A stretch of 64,000 nucleotides of DNA. Origin: Lepidurus packardi (taxonomy: Eukaryota; Arthropoda; Branchiopoda; Notostraca; Triopsidae). This document shows, in pieces, positions 33,915 to 45,864 of this stretch. Location of the stretch: the NCBI GenBank assembly GCA_023053545.1, contig JAKZAN010000005.1:11036001-11100000 (forward strand). The letters are read 5' to 3'. Within the stretch, counting starts at the first letter, position 1, and each line of letters starts with the position of its first letter. The notes beneath the pieces were generated by a model. The model was not told where the DNA came from and ran no database searches. It saw only the letters and a list, made by a program, of their open reading frames with translations. The translations under genes and the position numbers were made by a program.

Positions 33915-35100
33915 GCATGGCATTTTCTTACTTCTCTCCCATGAGATATAATACATCTGAAATGTCATTTATTCAAAAGAAACGAGTACTAAAGTATAAG
34001 TTTTAATTACGAATCATGGGATATGTCTAGCAACACTTCGTTTCAGCATTCCCTAACAATGGTGTCATCGAGTTGTTTGTTGCTGACGAGAACTCACGTT
34101 TGACTGGTATGTTTGGTGTCACAAACTCCCAAGAGTTTTGGAGGTTCGCAAATCCTCTTCGCGAGTGTAAATAATACTATACAGTCCTCCTTTGACCAGT
34201 TGTTCTCGATCGCCATAAACGGTTGCATCTATTTTAATCTTTCGCCTAATGTTTTAAATCTTAAAAGTAGTAACTGGGCTGTATGAAGAAGGAAATGGCG
34301 AAGAACTTGAATCTGGAAGTGGAACTTTTTAATACGGCTTAAACATTTTTTATTCTCGTTGGCGTCTAACCAAAAAGCAGAGACTTTTTGAACTCGAAAT
34401 GCTATTGGTCCATTGAAAGATTTTAGAGCTTTCATCCTTCTGTCGGGGTCCGTAGTCCTTTTGTAGGGTACACCGCAGTCCTTTCGTCAAGTCATTCATC
34501 ATTAACTGGTCCTTGTGTCCCGTCATTCATCATTAACCACTACAAAAGGCACAACAGCAAGAGATCTCAAATTCAAACCCGAGCCTTGGCCTCCTGTACT
34601 GCTAAGGTACGTCAAATTTATCAAAGAACCTTTCTCGGTGTAGGAATGAGTATAACTGGATTGTACCTGTTTTCAAGTTCATATTAGTCGACTTCCTTTC
34701 ACGCATGGTGCGTCCTTGATAGGAACCTTGTTGGGAAGTTGAGATTTTTTTGTGCTATAAATTCCATCGGTGTGCTTAAATTTGGGTGGTATTTGAAACA
34801 CGTGCTTGAACGTTTTAACATCTGTGTTGTATTTTTCAAGTGTTGTATTAGCTTAGGTAACTGGCATTTGTTATAGAATAAAAAGTTCGCAAACTAACCT
34901 CCGAATTAAAGTCAAAAGAACTGATTTCTTTTCAAGGAATATTCTTAAGTATTAAATTACGTTCAATAGAATAAGCTAGAATGGTATCCATAAATTATTG
35001 ATATATTATTAAATATTATTATATTAAATTATTGAACTTAGCCAAATAAGATAAGTAAATAAACTTGATAACTATTTTATGGAAAGACGCATAAAGTTCA
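33915..35100. other. Spacer between methyltransferase D and the papilin-like exons
   Basis: The first 140 bp match the 3' flank of genes A and B (CATGAGATA...AAATGTC, ACGAATCATGGG). After about 34060 the sequence is unrelated. Around 34440-34530 the duplicated phrase GTCATTCATCATTAAC and a GTCCTTGTGTCC motif recall the minisatellite of FliI intron 16. The minus-strand ORF at 34229-34435 has no recognisable domain. Confidence 0.45.
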
Positions 35101-35119
35101 AAAAGTTCAAACGAATACA

Positions 35120-35220
35120 TTACAACTTAGTACAACTTACGTTTCCGTCAAAGGTGGTGTAGTCGATTTAATGTATTTAGCTCCTAAAGCTAATTAATAT
35201 AAAGCCTATTATTTTGTTTT
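35120..35220 (+). pseudogene. Residual tail of a papilin-like Ig exon
   Basis: ACTTACGTTTCCGTCAAAGG to AAGCTAATTAATATAAAGCC repeats the tail that follows the Ig exons at 23455-23525 and 35845-35920. It sits alone, with no Ig body before it, so a further unit was once here. Confidence 0.55.
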
Positions 35221-35298
35221 GAATTGAAAGGCTGCAAATATTATCTTTTGTGGAAGTATAATGAACTAATCTTGTGAATCCTTTTTGTTTCAATATAG

Positions 35299-35607
35299 AG
35301 AATCCTAAGGTGCATTTGACTAGCGACAAAAATGACTTACAGTTTAGGTACTGATATTGCTTTGCGTTGCGAAGTGATCGGATATTATCCTGAACCTACC
35401 GTGGAGTGGAACAAAGACGGAGTTTCCCTAGAATCGATTGACCGAGTCAGTTATTTGGGTAAAATTGAATACATAAAAAGCCAAATCAGTTATGTCTTCA
35501 CTCATTTTCTTCTCCTCGATTATTTGCAGGCAATCATACTATCCAAATTTCTCGGGCTGAAGCAGCAGATTCTGGCTGTTACGGATGCGACGCCATTACC
35601 GAAGCCG
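35299..35607 (+). pseudogene. Papilin-like Ig-domain exons, copy D
   Basis: Two exons (35299-35458 and 35530-35607) are joined in phase by a 71-bp intron. They encode the best-preserved Ig domain of the array: LGTDIALRCEVIGYYPEPTV, EWNKDGV, then NHTIQISRAEAADSGCYGCD. They contain both disulphide cysteines, the tryptophan and the DSGxYxC motif of I-set domains. A one-base gain near 35330 (GACAAAAATGACTTAC compared with GACATATCGATCTAC) puts the start out of frame, so the exon is probably dead. It lacks the 10-bp loss seen in copies A and B. Confidence 0.6.
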
Positions 35608-35708
35608 GTAGAGAAACTAGTACAACTTCCGTTTCTGTTACCATCGAAGAAGTTACGTTAGACTGAGTCTATTTCTATCCTGAAGTTAACTATTGCCTAT
35701 TGTATTAG

Positions 35709-35905
35709 GTGTTTCACTTCACCCAAACTGCACCGACAACCCGTATTTCGCCAACTGCAAGCTCATAGTCCACTCTCACTACTGCACCAACCAGTACTAT
35801 GGGCGCTTTTGCTGTCCTTCTTGCACGCTGGCAGGACAACTGCCTTACGTTTCCGTCAAAGGTGGTATAGTCGATTCAGTGTATTTAGCTTCTAAAGCTA
35901 ATTAA
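35709..35905 (+). pseudogene. Papilin-like PLAC-domain exon, copy D
   Basis: The frame begins after a TATTAG acceptor and keeps all PLAC cysteines (NCTDNPYFANCKLIVHSHYC, then FCCPSC). It then runs through CTLAGQLP directly into sequence derived from the tail of an Ig exon (SVKGGIVDSVYLASKAN) before a stop. That fusion is unlike copy A and shows recombination between the Ig tail and the PLAC exon. Confidence 0.65.
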
Positions 35906-35994
35906 TATAAAGCCTATTCTTTTGTTTTGAATTGAAAGGTAGAGATTGTAAGAAGGTACTTACGTTAGACTGAGTGTATTTCTATCCTGAAGTT

Positions 35995-36189
35995 TGGTAT
36001 GACTTCTAGTCTTAAATTTGGTACTAAGATTTGGTGTATTGGACGTGTGGCTCACAAGCTAACGATGGTCCCTGTGTTGACGCTCAACTCTTACTACCTC
36101 TCTCTCACCTTTCCTAACTGACCTCTCACTAGGCAAAGCTGCCCTCAAGGTTACATACCAATAGAGGGCATGTAGATGACCTCATACCA
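35995..36189 (-). repeat. Gypsy 3' LTR
   Basis: This 195-bp LTR has perfect 8-bp terminal inverted repeats (TGGTATGA...TCATACCA). It is the 3' LTR in element orientation. Confidence 0.93.
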
Positions 36190-36282
36190 TGTCCCTTTTT
36201 TTTTTCTTTTGGGGAAGTACAGTACACTTGGGTTGGTCATAACTATTTACATACAAGGAGAATAAAAACACTACACATATTC

Positions 36283-39200
36283 TTACTCCTCCTTCCCAAA
36301 CCTCTTCGGTGGTCTTCGTTCACGGGCTGAACGATGGAGAGGAATAGGTACTTGAACTGGCTCAGAACGCAAAGTTGCTGTCGAGCCTGGCGTTGTTGCT
36401 TGAATCGGCTCGAAGGACGATGTTGATGTCAATCCTGTAGTGGGCGCTGGGACTGGCTCGGAAATTGATGTTGATCCTGTGCCTGGCATAACTGCAATTC
36501 TTCTCCTTAGAAAACGTCTGTTGCGGCGGAAAATGCGCCCTGCCGGTGTTTTCACCATGTAATCCCGGTTGCGCCCGATTTCAACTGTGACACCTGGCGT
36601 ATCCCACCTTTTAGTAACAGGGTGTTGAATGAGGACGTGACTCCCCACAGACAGGTCTTGCAAAACGTGTGCACGTTTGTCATAGCTGGCTTTTCGGACT
36701 TCCTTTGTGCGCCGTGCTTTCTTCTCAAGCTCGACCGCTGCCTTTTGCCCTTTTGTCTCAAACGAGCGGCGATGCGCTGGTAGAAGGTCCCGCACCGGTC
36801 TCCCAAAAACGAGCTGGGCTGGAGAGGCTATGCCCTCCCTAGGAGCGTTCCGGAAAAGCAACAGCGACTTGCCAAACTTGTCTTCGCTGTAGGTTCCTCC
36901 CACCCATGCTCCTTCTATGAGCTTCTTCATGCTCTTGACGGTGGTTTCCGCTAAGCCGTTTGACTGGGGGTAATGCGGCGACGACGTGCTGTGTACTATT
37001 CCCCAATCTTTCAGGAAACTCTTAAATTCTGCGCTTGCAAATTGAGGTCCATTGTCCGTGAAGAACTTGATCGGCGCTCCAGGTCCGTTAACGAAGAAGC
37101 GTCGAACAGCATCCACCACCTTCTGAGCGGATGTGTTCCTGCTTGGGAACGCAGTTACATGTGGCCATCCGCTGAACTGGTCCACGATGACCAGAAAATC
37201 TCGCCCTCTGACCGTTGCCAGGTCTGCGTGGATCACTTCGAACGGACGGGAAGCCGGCTCGTGGTGGCGCATTGGTTCCGCGGGAAACGACGGCAGATTT
37301 TTCGTGCATGTATTACATGATCGTGCGGCATTCGTGATGTCCACGTCCATGTTTGGCCAGTAAAGTGATAGACGCGCTCGTTGTCGTAGCTTCGTCGCAC
37401 CTTGGTGCATTTGAACCAAATCTTTGAGCAAGCCCTTTCTACAGGCTGCAGGTACGACGATTCGTGGGCCCGCAACCAGCATACCGTCTTCCTCATCGAT
37501 CGCCAATGAGCTCCTGATGTTCCAGTATGGACGCAATGCTTCAGGCAAATTGCATTTGTGGTTCGGAAATCCGTTAACGATGGTATTACGGAGCTCCTGC
37601 ATGACGGGGTCTGCGTCAGCTGCCTTCTTAATCTTCTCCAAGATTGGGTCCACTGCCGCAGCTGGATTTTCGACCGCCTCGAGCATTGCTATCCGTGCTC
37701 GGAATGACGGGGGTCCTTCGCCTAGCTGATCTTCGGTGGTCGGTCTGTCGACTGGGGCACGCGATAACGCATCCGCGTCGCGGTTTTCTTTACCTGGGAC
37801 CCATTTGGCCACAAATGAGTACCTCTGCATCTTAAGTCTTAATCGGAGAATTCGTGGGTTGTCGATTTTGTCGAGAGTCTGGTCGTTTAGGATCGGCACC
37901 AACGGCTTGTGGTCTGTAATAACCGTGAAGGTATCAAGTCCTTCAAGGAATTGGCGACACTTCTGCATTGCCCATGCCGCTCCTAAGCACTCTAGCTCGA
38001 TCATTGCATACCGCTTCTCGGTATCCGATAAAAATCTTGATCCTGCCTGGACCATTGCCCAGCCTCGCGTTGGGATCTCCTGCTTCAAAATGAACCCAAG
38101 GCCATGCAGTCTTGACGCATCAACGTGTAGGGCTGTGGGTCTTGAAGGGTCGTAGAAGGTGAGCTCTTCAACTTCCGCCAACTGCTCTTTTGCCCTGTTG
38201 AATGCCTCTTCATGCGTTGTTTTCCATTCGAAGATACGATCTTTCTTGAGGAGTGGCGCAAGGGGGATTAGGGCTTCGGCTAACTTCTTTGAAAAGTTAC
38301 CTATTTGCTGGCATAGCCCGTTGAAGGCCCTGACGTCCGTGATGTTTTCCGGCGTTGGAAACTCCTTTATGGCCTTCATTAACTCGGGATCGGGCTTGAA
38401 TCCGCTGCTGTTGAGGATGAAGCCACCAAACTTCGCTGTCGGTTGAGCGAACTGGATTTTTTTTACGTTCAAAGCGACGTTGTTATCCGCTGCCTTCTGG
38501 AACAGCTTCCTAACCATTTGCAGGTGAGTAACGTAGTCCGCTGAAAAGACGACGATGTCTTCTACCACACGTCTGCTTGAGGGTAGGCTGCCGAAAACTT
38601 CCGACACGCGACGTCCATAGTCGTCCCCTGCATGTGTTATACCGAATGACAGTCTCAGATACTGATACCTACCAAACGGAGTAGAAAACATTGTTAAAGC
38701 TGTCGACTCTTCATCCAGCTTCACTTGGTGGTATCCCTTCAGGGCGTCCACGACGGTAAAAAACTTCATCCCCGGTGGAATGGTCCGTACGGCTTGAAAT
38801 GGTGTTGGGGACTCGAACTTCGGGCGAACTATACATTTGTTGAGTTCCCGGAAGTCAACGCATAGACGTATACCTCCGTCCTTCTTCGGAACAAGGACGA
38901 TAGGGTTTACCCATGCCGTTGGTTGCGACACCTTCCGAACTATCTCTTGTTTCTCGAGGGATTCCAGCTCTTCCTTGAGTTTCGGCATTAAGGGTTCAGA
39001 TACAGGGCGCGACCCTTTCAAGGTTACCGGTGCTGCACCTTCCTTTAATTGTAAGTGGCATGGTGGACCAGACATAGTTCTGCAAACTCCATCGAAAACT
39101 TGTGGGAACTCGTCCATGAGTTTTTGAAGATCCCTTGGCTTGCTGGATTCGACCGCTCCATTGTCAGCTCTGCTCTCTGCCATCAAGTTCGGGAAGAGTG

Positions 39201-40010
39201 CGATGGCGTCCATACTGCGCACCGGAGTCCCGGCTGGTTCCGTCGTTGAGGTTCTGGTAGAAGCTTCGGTAACTCGGACGTGTGGATACTCCTCCGGCAA
39301 CACTTGCAGAGCTTTTTGGGTGTCTCCAGATAGGACGGGTTGTTTTAAGTTCTTTAGAACGTGAACGGTTGCCTTTGTTGGACGAGACTTCCCGTCTCCC
39401 GCGATCCAATCGAAAGTCGCCCGGAATGTGCCTGCGCTGGTAATCTTCTCGCCTACAGCTGTGTACGCTGGTTGATCTTGCGGCGATAATACCACGCCTT
39501 TCAGCAGGTCTTTGTACATCTGCTTTGGGATTGCATCAATGTCAGCTCCTGTGTCAGGTAGCACCAGGATTTCTACGGTCTTCTTGGGATTCGTTGTCGG
39601 TATGACCTTGACCGTGACCATTTTGCTTGTTGCCGTTGAACTGGGACTCTGCTTCGCGGAACTGATGTATACGGCTTGTATGGCTGCATTATCCTTGTCC
39701 TTGCTTCTACATACTTCCTTGAAATGCCCCATTTTCCCGCACTTTCTGCACTCTTTGCCGTTTGCTGGGCAATCTGTGCGTGCATGTTTCTTTTTGGCGC
39801 CACAGTACGAGCATTTTGCCTTTCCAGAAGGGCTGTTTGAAGGCTTCGGCGGCTTGTCCGTCTTCGAAACGCCACAGATTGCAGCTCCGTTTTCACCTTT
39901 CATCTTCTGGTTTTGGAGTGCAGCGGCTTCGCATGACTTCAGCGTTGCCACGGCTTCGTCGAGGGTGAGGGTTAGTCCCTTCTCTTGTTTCGTCGTCTGC
40001 CACGCCGTAT
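36283..40010 (-). CDS. Gypsy gag end and pol: zinc knuckles, protease, RT, RNase H, integrase
   Basis: This frame is open for more than 1,220 codons. In order it has CSYCGAKKKHARTDC and CRKCGKMGHFKEVC zinc knuckles, a retropepsin site (VLPDTGADIDAIP), and RT blocks (LCVDFRELNKC, VVDALKGYHQVKL). The RT catalytic box reads VVEDIVVFS where YVDD-like is usual. Then come RNase H (ALHVDASRLHGLGF), the integrase HHCC zinc finger (QMHQGATK...CNTC) and core (VIHADLATV, FFTDNGPQF, QSNGLAE), with a basic tail. It joins the gag frame by an offset of +1 near 40000, which could be programmed frameshifting or a one-base loss. No stop lies inside pol. Confidence 0.9.
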
Positions 40011-40531
40011 ACCACTTGGCCTAAGATCCTTGTCGATTCGCATGAGCCGCAGCAGTCTTTTGAGAACTCGCATTTTCTTGAAAAATCGCGAAGTTCGCAT
40101 AACGAGTTGTCTACACGTTCTTCCGCCCTTCGTTTGCGTGACGCGAACTCGTGACGCCAAAAATGGTGGTTTCTCCCTGCGTTACACCGCTCCTCCAACC
40201 TGGCAATGATGGCGGTGTGACTCTTGAGTTCTTGGGAGGTAAGTCCTGCTGTTAAAACGATTTGCAGCGTGGATTTGGACAAACATGACAAGAGAGTGTT
40301 TGTTTTGTATGCTGGCCTGTCTTCCTCCTTCAGAACTGAGTCAATTGTTGATAATGCGAGAAACATTTCCCATTGTGTCTTCCACACTTCAAAACAGTCT
40401 TTAAATTCTTCTAAATCGAGTGGGGGTGGCGTGCCATAGGGCTTAAACGGTTTGGCTGCCATTTTGGTAGTGACTGGTTGTCCAAGTTTTAGCACTTTTA
40501 CGCACTTTCTGTCTATTTGCGTACAAATCAC
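39990..40531 (-). CDS. Gypsy gag (capsid-like)
   Basis: A capsid-like ORF starts with a short leader; an internal Met (MAAKPFKPYG, about 40462) may be the real start. It contains FKDCFEVWKTQWEMFLALST and ARLEERCNAGRNHHFWRHEF, features of arthropod Mag/CsRn1-like Gypsy gag. The coding sense leaves this frame at about 39995-40010 and continues in the pol frame. Confidence 0.8.
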
Positions 40532-40585
40532 GTAAGCACACTAACTGAAGTTTGTAGATAATTGTTCTTTACACCGACTGCGCCA

Positions 40586-40780
40586 TTTTATGACTTCTAG
40601 TCTTAAATTTGGTACTAAGATTTGGTGTATTGGACGTGTGGCTCACAAGCTAACGATGGCCCCTGTGTTGACGCTCAACTCTTACTACCTCTCTCTCACC
40701 TTTCCTAACTGACCTCTCACTAGGCAAAGCTGCCCTCAAGGTTACATACCAATAGAGGGCATGTAGATGACCTCATACCA
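40586..40780 (-). repeat. Gypsy 5' LTR
   Basis: This 195-bp LTR sits next to the primer-binding site. Its inner terminus reads TTTTATGA (plus strand) where the 3' LTR reads TGGTATGA. Confidence 0.92.
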
Positions 40781-40806
40781 AAGTTAACTATTGCCTATTG
40801 TATTAG

Positions 40807-40985
40807 GTGTTTCCCTTCACCCAAACTGCACCGACAACCCGTATTTCACCAACTGCAAGCTCATTGTCCACTAACACTACTGCACCAACAAGTACTATGG
40901 GCGCTTTTGCTGTCGTTCTTGCACGCTGGCAGAACAACTGCCTAGATCAAAGCTTCAATGGCTAGCACATCCCTGTGAACATTAA
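40807..40985 (+). pseudogene. Papilin-like PLAC-domain exon, copy E
   Basis: The exon follows the Gypsy insertion and has the usual acceptor. It reads NCTDNPYFTNCKLIV, then a TAA at 40872-40874 where the other copies have Ser. The second half (YYGRFCCRSC) is still visible. The following tail (GGCTAGCACATCCCTGTGAAC, AAAGGGCATTT) matches 23775-23830. It is the last recognisable piece of the array. Confidence 0.65.
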
Positions 40986-41890
40986 AGGGCATTTCTTTGT
41001 ATTTGGTGTCATTTCTATTCTCCTAATTTCGCAAAGGCATTATTTTAGTTTTTTTGGCGAAGTTCATTTTTGTTTTTAATTACAGTTCAAGGTCAGTTAA
41101 AGGCGAATAATGTTTAATTCTTGTGTAGTGTCTTGTCTTTATTTTCATTATGGAATCAAACCGTTTGGAAATCATTTATTACATTTTAAAACACATAAGA
41201 ACTGAGAAACCATCTTTAACGGAGATTCCACTGACAAGCTCATGTCGCTCCGTCAATAACGACCAATAAGAAAGCGCCCCCATGTTTAAACGGGCAGTTG
41301 ACCTTTGACGTTCAGTGAGGATGCATAGTCTCCTTTAGAGAACAATATTTAACTAAATTGTGCGGTTTAGTCGACGTTTACTGCATGAAAGTTTATCCCG
41401 GTGTATCTGTGAATCTTCCCTTCAACTATCAGCCAAAATCCGGTACGTAATTCCAGTTTCTTGGGAATTTAACTCACTACCGTACCACATTTAATGTCCG
41501 ATTTAACATGCTATTGTGCTTCGTTTGTTGTTATTGATGTGTATTCTCTTTGTCAGAGCATATTCCAAGTTAAACATTGCATAACATTAGTTTCCACAGA
41601 ATCAAATTTAATTCTGCATAAATCAACTTGAATTTAACAATAACTTCACAAATGTCCCATAAAACTCCGTTTCACTTTTCCTTATGTCCAATTCCCAAAC
41701 TTTCTCGCTAATTTCAATCCTTTTGTTCACTTCACAAAAACAGTCACATTGAAAGCAAGGCTAAAGTTTATCACAGAAGCGTGAAAAAGTGCCATTTGAA
41801 TAATTTCCTTCTTATTCTTTTTTAATCTTTTGAGGAACGTTCCCTTTTTAATTCCTTGAAAAGAAAAAAACAAACAACAGAAATTGATAT
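40986..41890. other. Array tail and spacer before HECTD2
   Basis: To about 41200 this is the 3' tail shared with 23780-24012 (TTTGGTGTCATTTCTATTCTCC, CGCAAAGGCATTATTTTAG). From about 41200 to the HECTD2 stop I see no gene or repeat. Confidence 0.5.
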
Positions 41891-44800
41891 TCATTCCATA
41901 CCAAATCCTTCTGCATTCGACAACGCTATAATTAATTTCTGGTGCAGCGTTTCTTTGTCAGGATATTCAGGTAACACTAATTGATTGAAGCACGTGTGAG
42001 CTTCTGGTAAATACTCGGGACGATCCTTGAGTCGACTGATCTTTAGACTCATTTCTGCCATACCGCCTACGGGCACCCGATCACTCCCAGTAGCGAACAG
42101 TAAAAAGCGTTTTTGCAGATCTGGACTTAGTGATGTCACCAGTTCCCAAAATTCTCTAAGAAAGCAAACAAATATATGATATTATTTTTCTTTAATTAAT
42201 AGTTCATTTTTCGAAGATTTTTCTCTTCCTACTTGATGATCCGATCATTAGCTTTGTAGCCATCATACTCTGTATTTTTTTGCAGTTCACGCAAATCCAA
42301 ATTCGGTGAACCACAAACCAAAATCTCCACTTCTTCCGGTCTCAACATCTAAAAGTGGATCAAACTTGATGGAATAATTAAATATAATTGAGCAGTTTAA
42401 AAACTTGGCATTATTTGATGTAGTTAACTACAGTTTAAATTAACTTAAGGTTTGTAAGACATGTTAGGACCGTTGATTGGTTTAAACTTACGATTAAGGC
42501 GTTGGATGCGCAAACGCTATGGAAGCCAAGGTAAAAAGCTCGGAATTTCTCATAAATAGCCTTATTAAGAACCCAATCCAAGTACAACTTGACGTATTCA
42601 CTGCGATTAGTGGCCGTAACAGGAACTGAGCCTCCATTTTCTTTCAGGTCCACTGTTTTAATTGTTTCATATTCTGTTAAGGAGACTTGGAAGAACAAAC
42701 TCATGTCATCTTCCACGTCGCCTTCATATGCGAGTAGTTCTTTCAAACCCGAAGCTACATCCTGTAGCAAATCGAAAATGTAATTAACTTTCTCCTCTTG
42801 TTATAGAGTTTACTGGCATAAAGTCCGCCAAGTCCTCCAGGGAACAGTTTTTGACCACACCCACCGCCACGTGGCTCGAAGAAGGGACAACAGGTGGCGA
42901 CAGTAGTTTCCGGTAACAAACCGAAGGAAAGTGTAGATCCAAAATAATGCTGCCAAAGTAAATCAGTTAATACGTTATATAGAAATTAATACCTGTTGTA
43001 GACTGCCAGACCCATGAGGACACCGATTAGATTATATTCACGCAGATTGCCTTCTTGGGATGTGCTGAACCAATAGCTTCTCGAGTTTGGATAATAGACA
43101 AACATTCCATAATCCGGCTAAATTGTTTTAATTTATTAACAATTTGAAAGTTAATTTTCATTAATTTTTTTATGTTTAGAAAAGGAAAATAAGGATTATA
43201 CTTGGAAAATTTCGCGAATTAAGAGTTGAAACCATTCTTTGGTCAATCCACCCATATCTAAGCCTGGTTCTCCAATAAAGGACACTTTCAGTTTCTTTTT
43301 CAGATCACGCTGTTTGCTAGAAATCTTTTCCGGTTAAACAAAAACGGAATTTAAAGAATATTAGATTTAAAACAAAATGAAATAAAAAGAAAACTTAGAA
43401 AGGAAAAGGGTACTTCTTTAAGGGAATCCGAAACTAAATGTGATCTTCGAACACTGATGTTCAGGAAAAATAAGTCCATCCGATAGGCTTGATTACTTGC
43501 TAATTTATCCACTAATGACTTTCGAGCCGTAAGAATCATTTGTTGCTCAGAATCCTAGTTAAGATTGAAACGCATTAACTCTAAAGTTTGACTAACAATG
43601 TAGTTAGTTCTGAATGCGTAAGTTACACTTTGTAGTGTTAAAGAAAGGAAGAATTTGCCTACTTTAGTTAAGATGTAGCGTTTAGCGACGATACTCAATA
43701 TAAAGGGGTACTGGCAAAACGAAAATTGGCCAGGTTTCTCAGGCGTTTGCCAGTTAATATACTCTTGCATTAAATTGATATGGTCCAATGCGCTATTATG
43801 AAACTCGGTGTAGTGCACCAATGGAGTCAAACACGAGTTATTAGCTGCATCTATAGATAAAATTGATATACAGTAATATAACACTAATATTTCTGAAAAC
43901 GTTTCTCCGTTTAGCAAGACTTACTAAGTAGCGCGAGAATTCGAACACTTGTCGGAATCCACCACCGCGACTTGTTTGGCGCTGGCAGCGTCTTTTCGCC
44001 TGTCACCGGAAACTGTCTAACGGTTACAAACTGCAATAATTGCTGTATAATTCCTCTGAAACGCTCTAAATCCATTCTATGAAAGATAAGAAAAGTGTAT
44101 TCAATTATGCTAGTACCTTAAATTAATTGCCTTGATTATTTCTATGTAAATTCCTTAATTGTACAATGAAAGAGTCTTTCTAATCTTCTGTGCAGAAATA
44201 TTTCTTTCTTAGTTTAGAATACTCCTTACTTTTAAAGGTTTAACTCACTTTTTAAGCCAGTGGACCATAAGTTGATGATCGCCATTGGACAAACCCAGGA
44301 TTTGTCGTAACAAATGGGCGTAGACAGCATAGGCCGTTTGTAGATTAAAGAGTGGGCATTGTAAGAGGATGAACATGGCTCGGACTTCATCTTTGACATA
44401 TAGTCTAACGTAATTTTAAGGAATTAATTAAATAAATTGATTATGATTCATCTTTTTTTTAGATTTAATTTAGTTTATTCAAATTGCTGTACCTTCGGCC
44501 TTCTTCTAAGAGGGCGTGGACTATTGATCTCAAAGTGGTCTTGTGAATTGATGTTGGCTAAAAAATCAATGTAAGTGAATAATTTTATTTGGTAATTAAT
44601 CTTATTTACTAATTTGGATAATGAGTCGTAGACAGTGTGCAAGAAATCCGAACGTAGGTTGTGTTGATGATGAGGCGCGAGGCCATCTTGGTCCGGTATT
44701 GCCTTTTTACAGGGTTCATTACAGTCCATTAAAAATGTAAGTTTGTTGATCTAATATATTTTTTTTACCTTAAAAGTTGCGCAAAGTGCTGCGTAAGAGT

Positions 44801-45712
44801 GGAAACTAGTCAAGTAAAACGTTTTCAGTTGCGTGAAATCACCTGATTCGTTCGCTTTCTCACTCTCATGTCTATAGAAGGATTACATAGTTTTTTACCT
44901 TCTTTTTAAAGCAACTTATCAGACTTTTTTAAAAATGAGACGATAAACCTTTGTTAAACAAGATTTTCTAGGAAATTCATAGAAATTTCTTAAAATAATA
45001 ATATCCTAGAAAAGAAACTTAAGAAATTATCAGAAATGAGAAACTGTTTAGTAGTAAGTGGACTTTTCTCTGAAACATTTTCAAAAGTGAGAAATTCAGA
45101 AGTTTTGTCAGTTTTCAAGTAATGAAAAGGAAATATTTTGCTAGATTTTGTAGGAAGAAATATTACAGAAATTCTTCCTCAGTGATATTAATGGCAGGAT
45201 AATTAGGTTTCATAGAAATCGCCTCGGGAGAGTTTTTGCGTGATCGGGGAGTACTCCCAGTCAAGCCTGCGGGGGTGGGCGGGGGTACAGCTAACGCGTT
45301 CCTAACATTTGAATCGCGTAAGGTCACAAGTTTCCCTTCGGCATCCTGTTGAAACGATCGGAAGACATCCAAGTTTACTCACTATTGCTTTTAAATACTT
45401 TTCAAGTGATAGTTTTACTTTTTGAACTGGTGGTAAACCGCAATTGTTGGCTGGTTTCAAGATAATACTACCTAACCCCGGTAAGTTTATGTGCATCCCG
45501 AATCTTGAACTCATGGTTTGTATTAATTCACTGATTCCGAATGAGTTTTGAATTTCCCTTGACACTATGAATTAGAACATGTTTCTCACGAGTCCAGACA
45601 AGGTATACTGACTCCCATTAAGTTTGTTTGGGGTGCAGGTTGGGACAGTAGGGCAATCAATACGCTTCGTTGGAATCAATAGTACGCCATCTGGGTGTAC
45701 TGAACCATTCAT
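41891..45712 (-). CDS. HECTD2: HECTD2-type HECT E3 ubiquitin-protein ligase, complete
   Basis: Sixteen exons (minus): 45712-45609, 45557-45383, 45345-45167, 44871-44769, 44750-44610, 44557-44493, 44404-44249, 44076-43925, 43850-43663, 43554-43414, 43309-43202, 43117-42993, 42949-42814, 42761-42492, 42348-42233 and 42155-41891. They total 2,424 nt, 807 aa, in phase throughout. The middle region matches HECTD2 ([36 protein letters not shown]). The HECT domain covers about residue 440 to the end: [32 protein letters not shown], and the catalytic cysteine in HTCFNQL (about residue 775). The C-terminus is [12 protein letters not shown] ligases take ubiquitin from an E2 onto this cysteine and pass it to the substrate. 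Exon 3 was included because only it joins exons 2 and 4 in phase. The first exon (start MNGSVHPDG) is the least certain. Confidence 0.92.
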
Positions 45713-45864
45713 GACCTCCTTTTTGCTTTTGTTTGGGTATTTGGTGGCTTATTCGTCACTTTCTTCAATAATGTTTGGAGACCGAGAGGAAATGTGGTAT
45801 ATAATCTTTTTATTTCAACATTGTTTAAAAACTATTCTGGATTTCTATAAATCTCGTCTCGTTT

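Larger units (their letters stand above)
35995..40780 (-). mobile_element. Full-length Ty3/Gypsy LTR retrotransposon
   Basis: Two 195-bp LTRs (35995-36189 and 40586-40780) are bounded by TGGTATGA/TCATACCA and flanked by the target duplication AAGTT (35990-35994 and 40781-40785). The element is on the minus strand, so the right LTR is the 5' one. Next to it is TGGCGCAGTCGG, a typical tRNA primer-binding site (about 40572-40583). A purine run (complement of about 36190-36220) lies before the 3' LTR. I noticed one internal LTR difference plus a changed terminal CC/AA by the 5' LTR border. It splits the intron just ahead of the PLAC exon at 40807. Confidence 0.95.

Noticed and set aside
34229-34435. 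68-codon minus-strand ORF as a gene
   Set aside because: No recognisable domain, no promoter context and no related copy in the window.
36707-40439. Many plus-strand open frames of 60-170 codons
   Set aside because: These are shadows of the minus-strand Gypsy gag and pol frames.
44475-44729. A single 84-codon exon reading through 44729-44475
   Set aside because: The HECTD2 alignment and phase require a 52-bp intron (44609-44558) inside this open frame.
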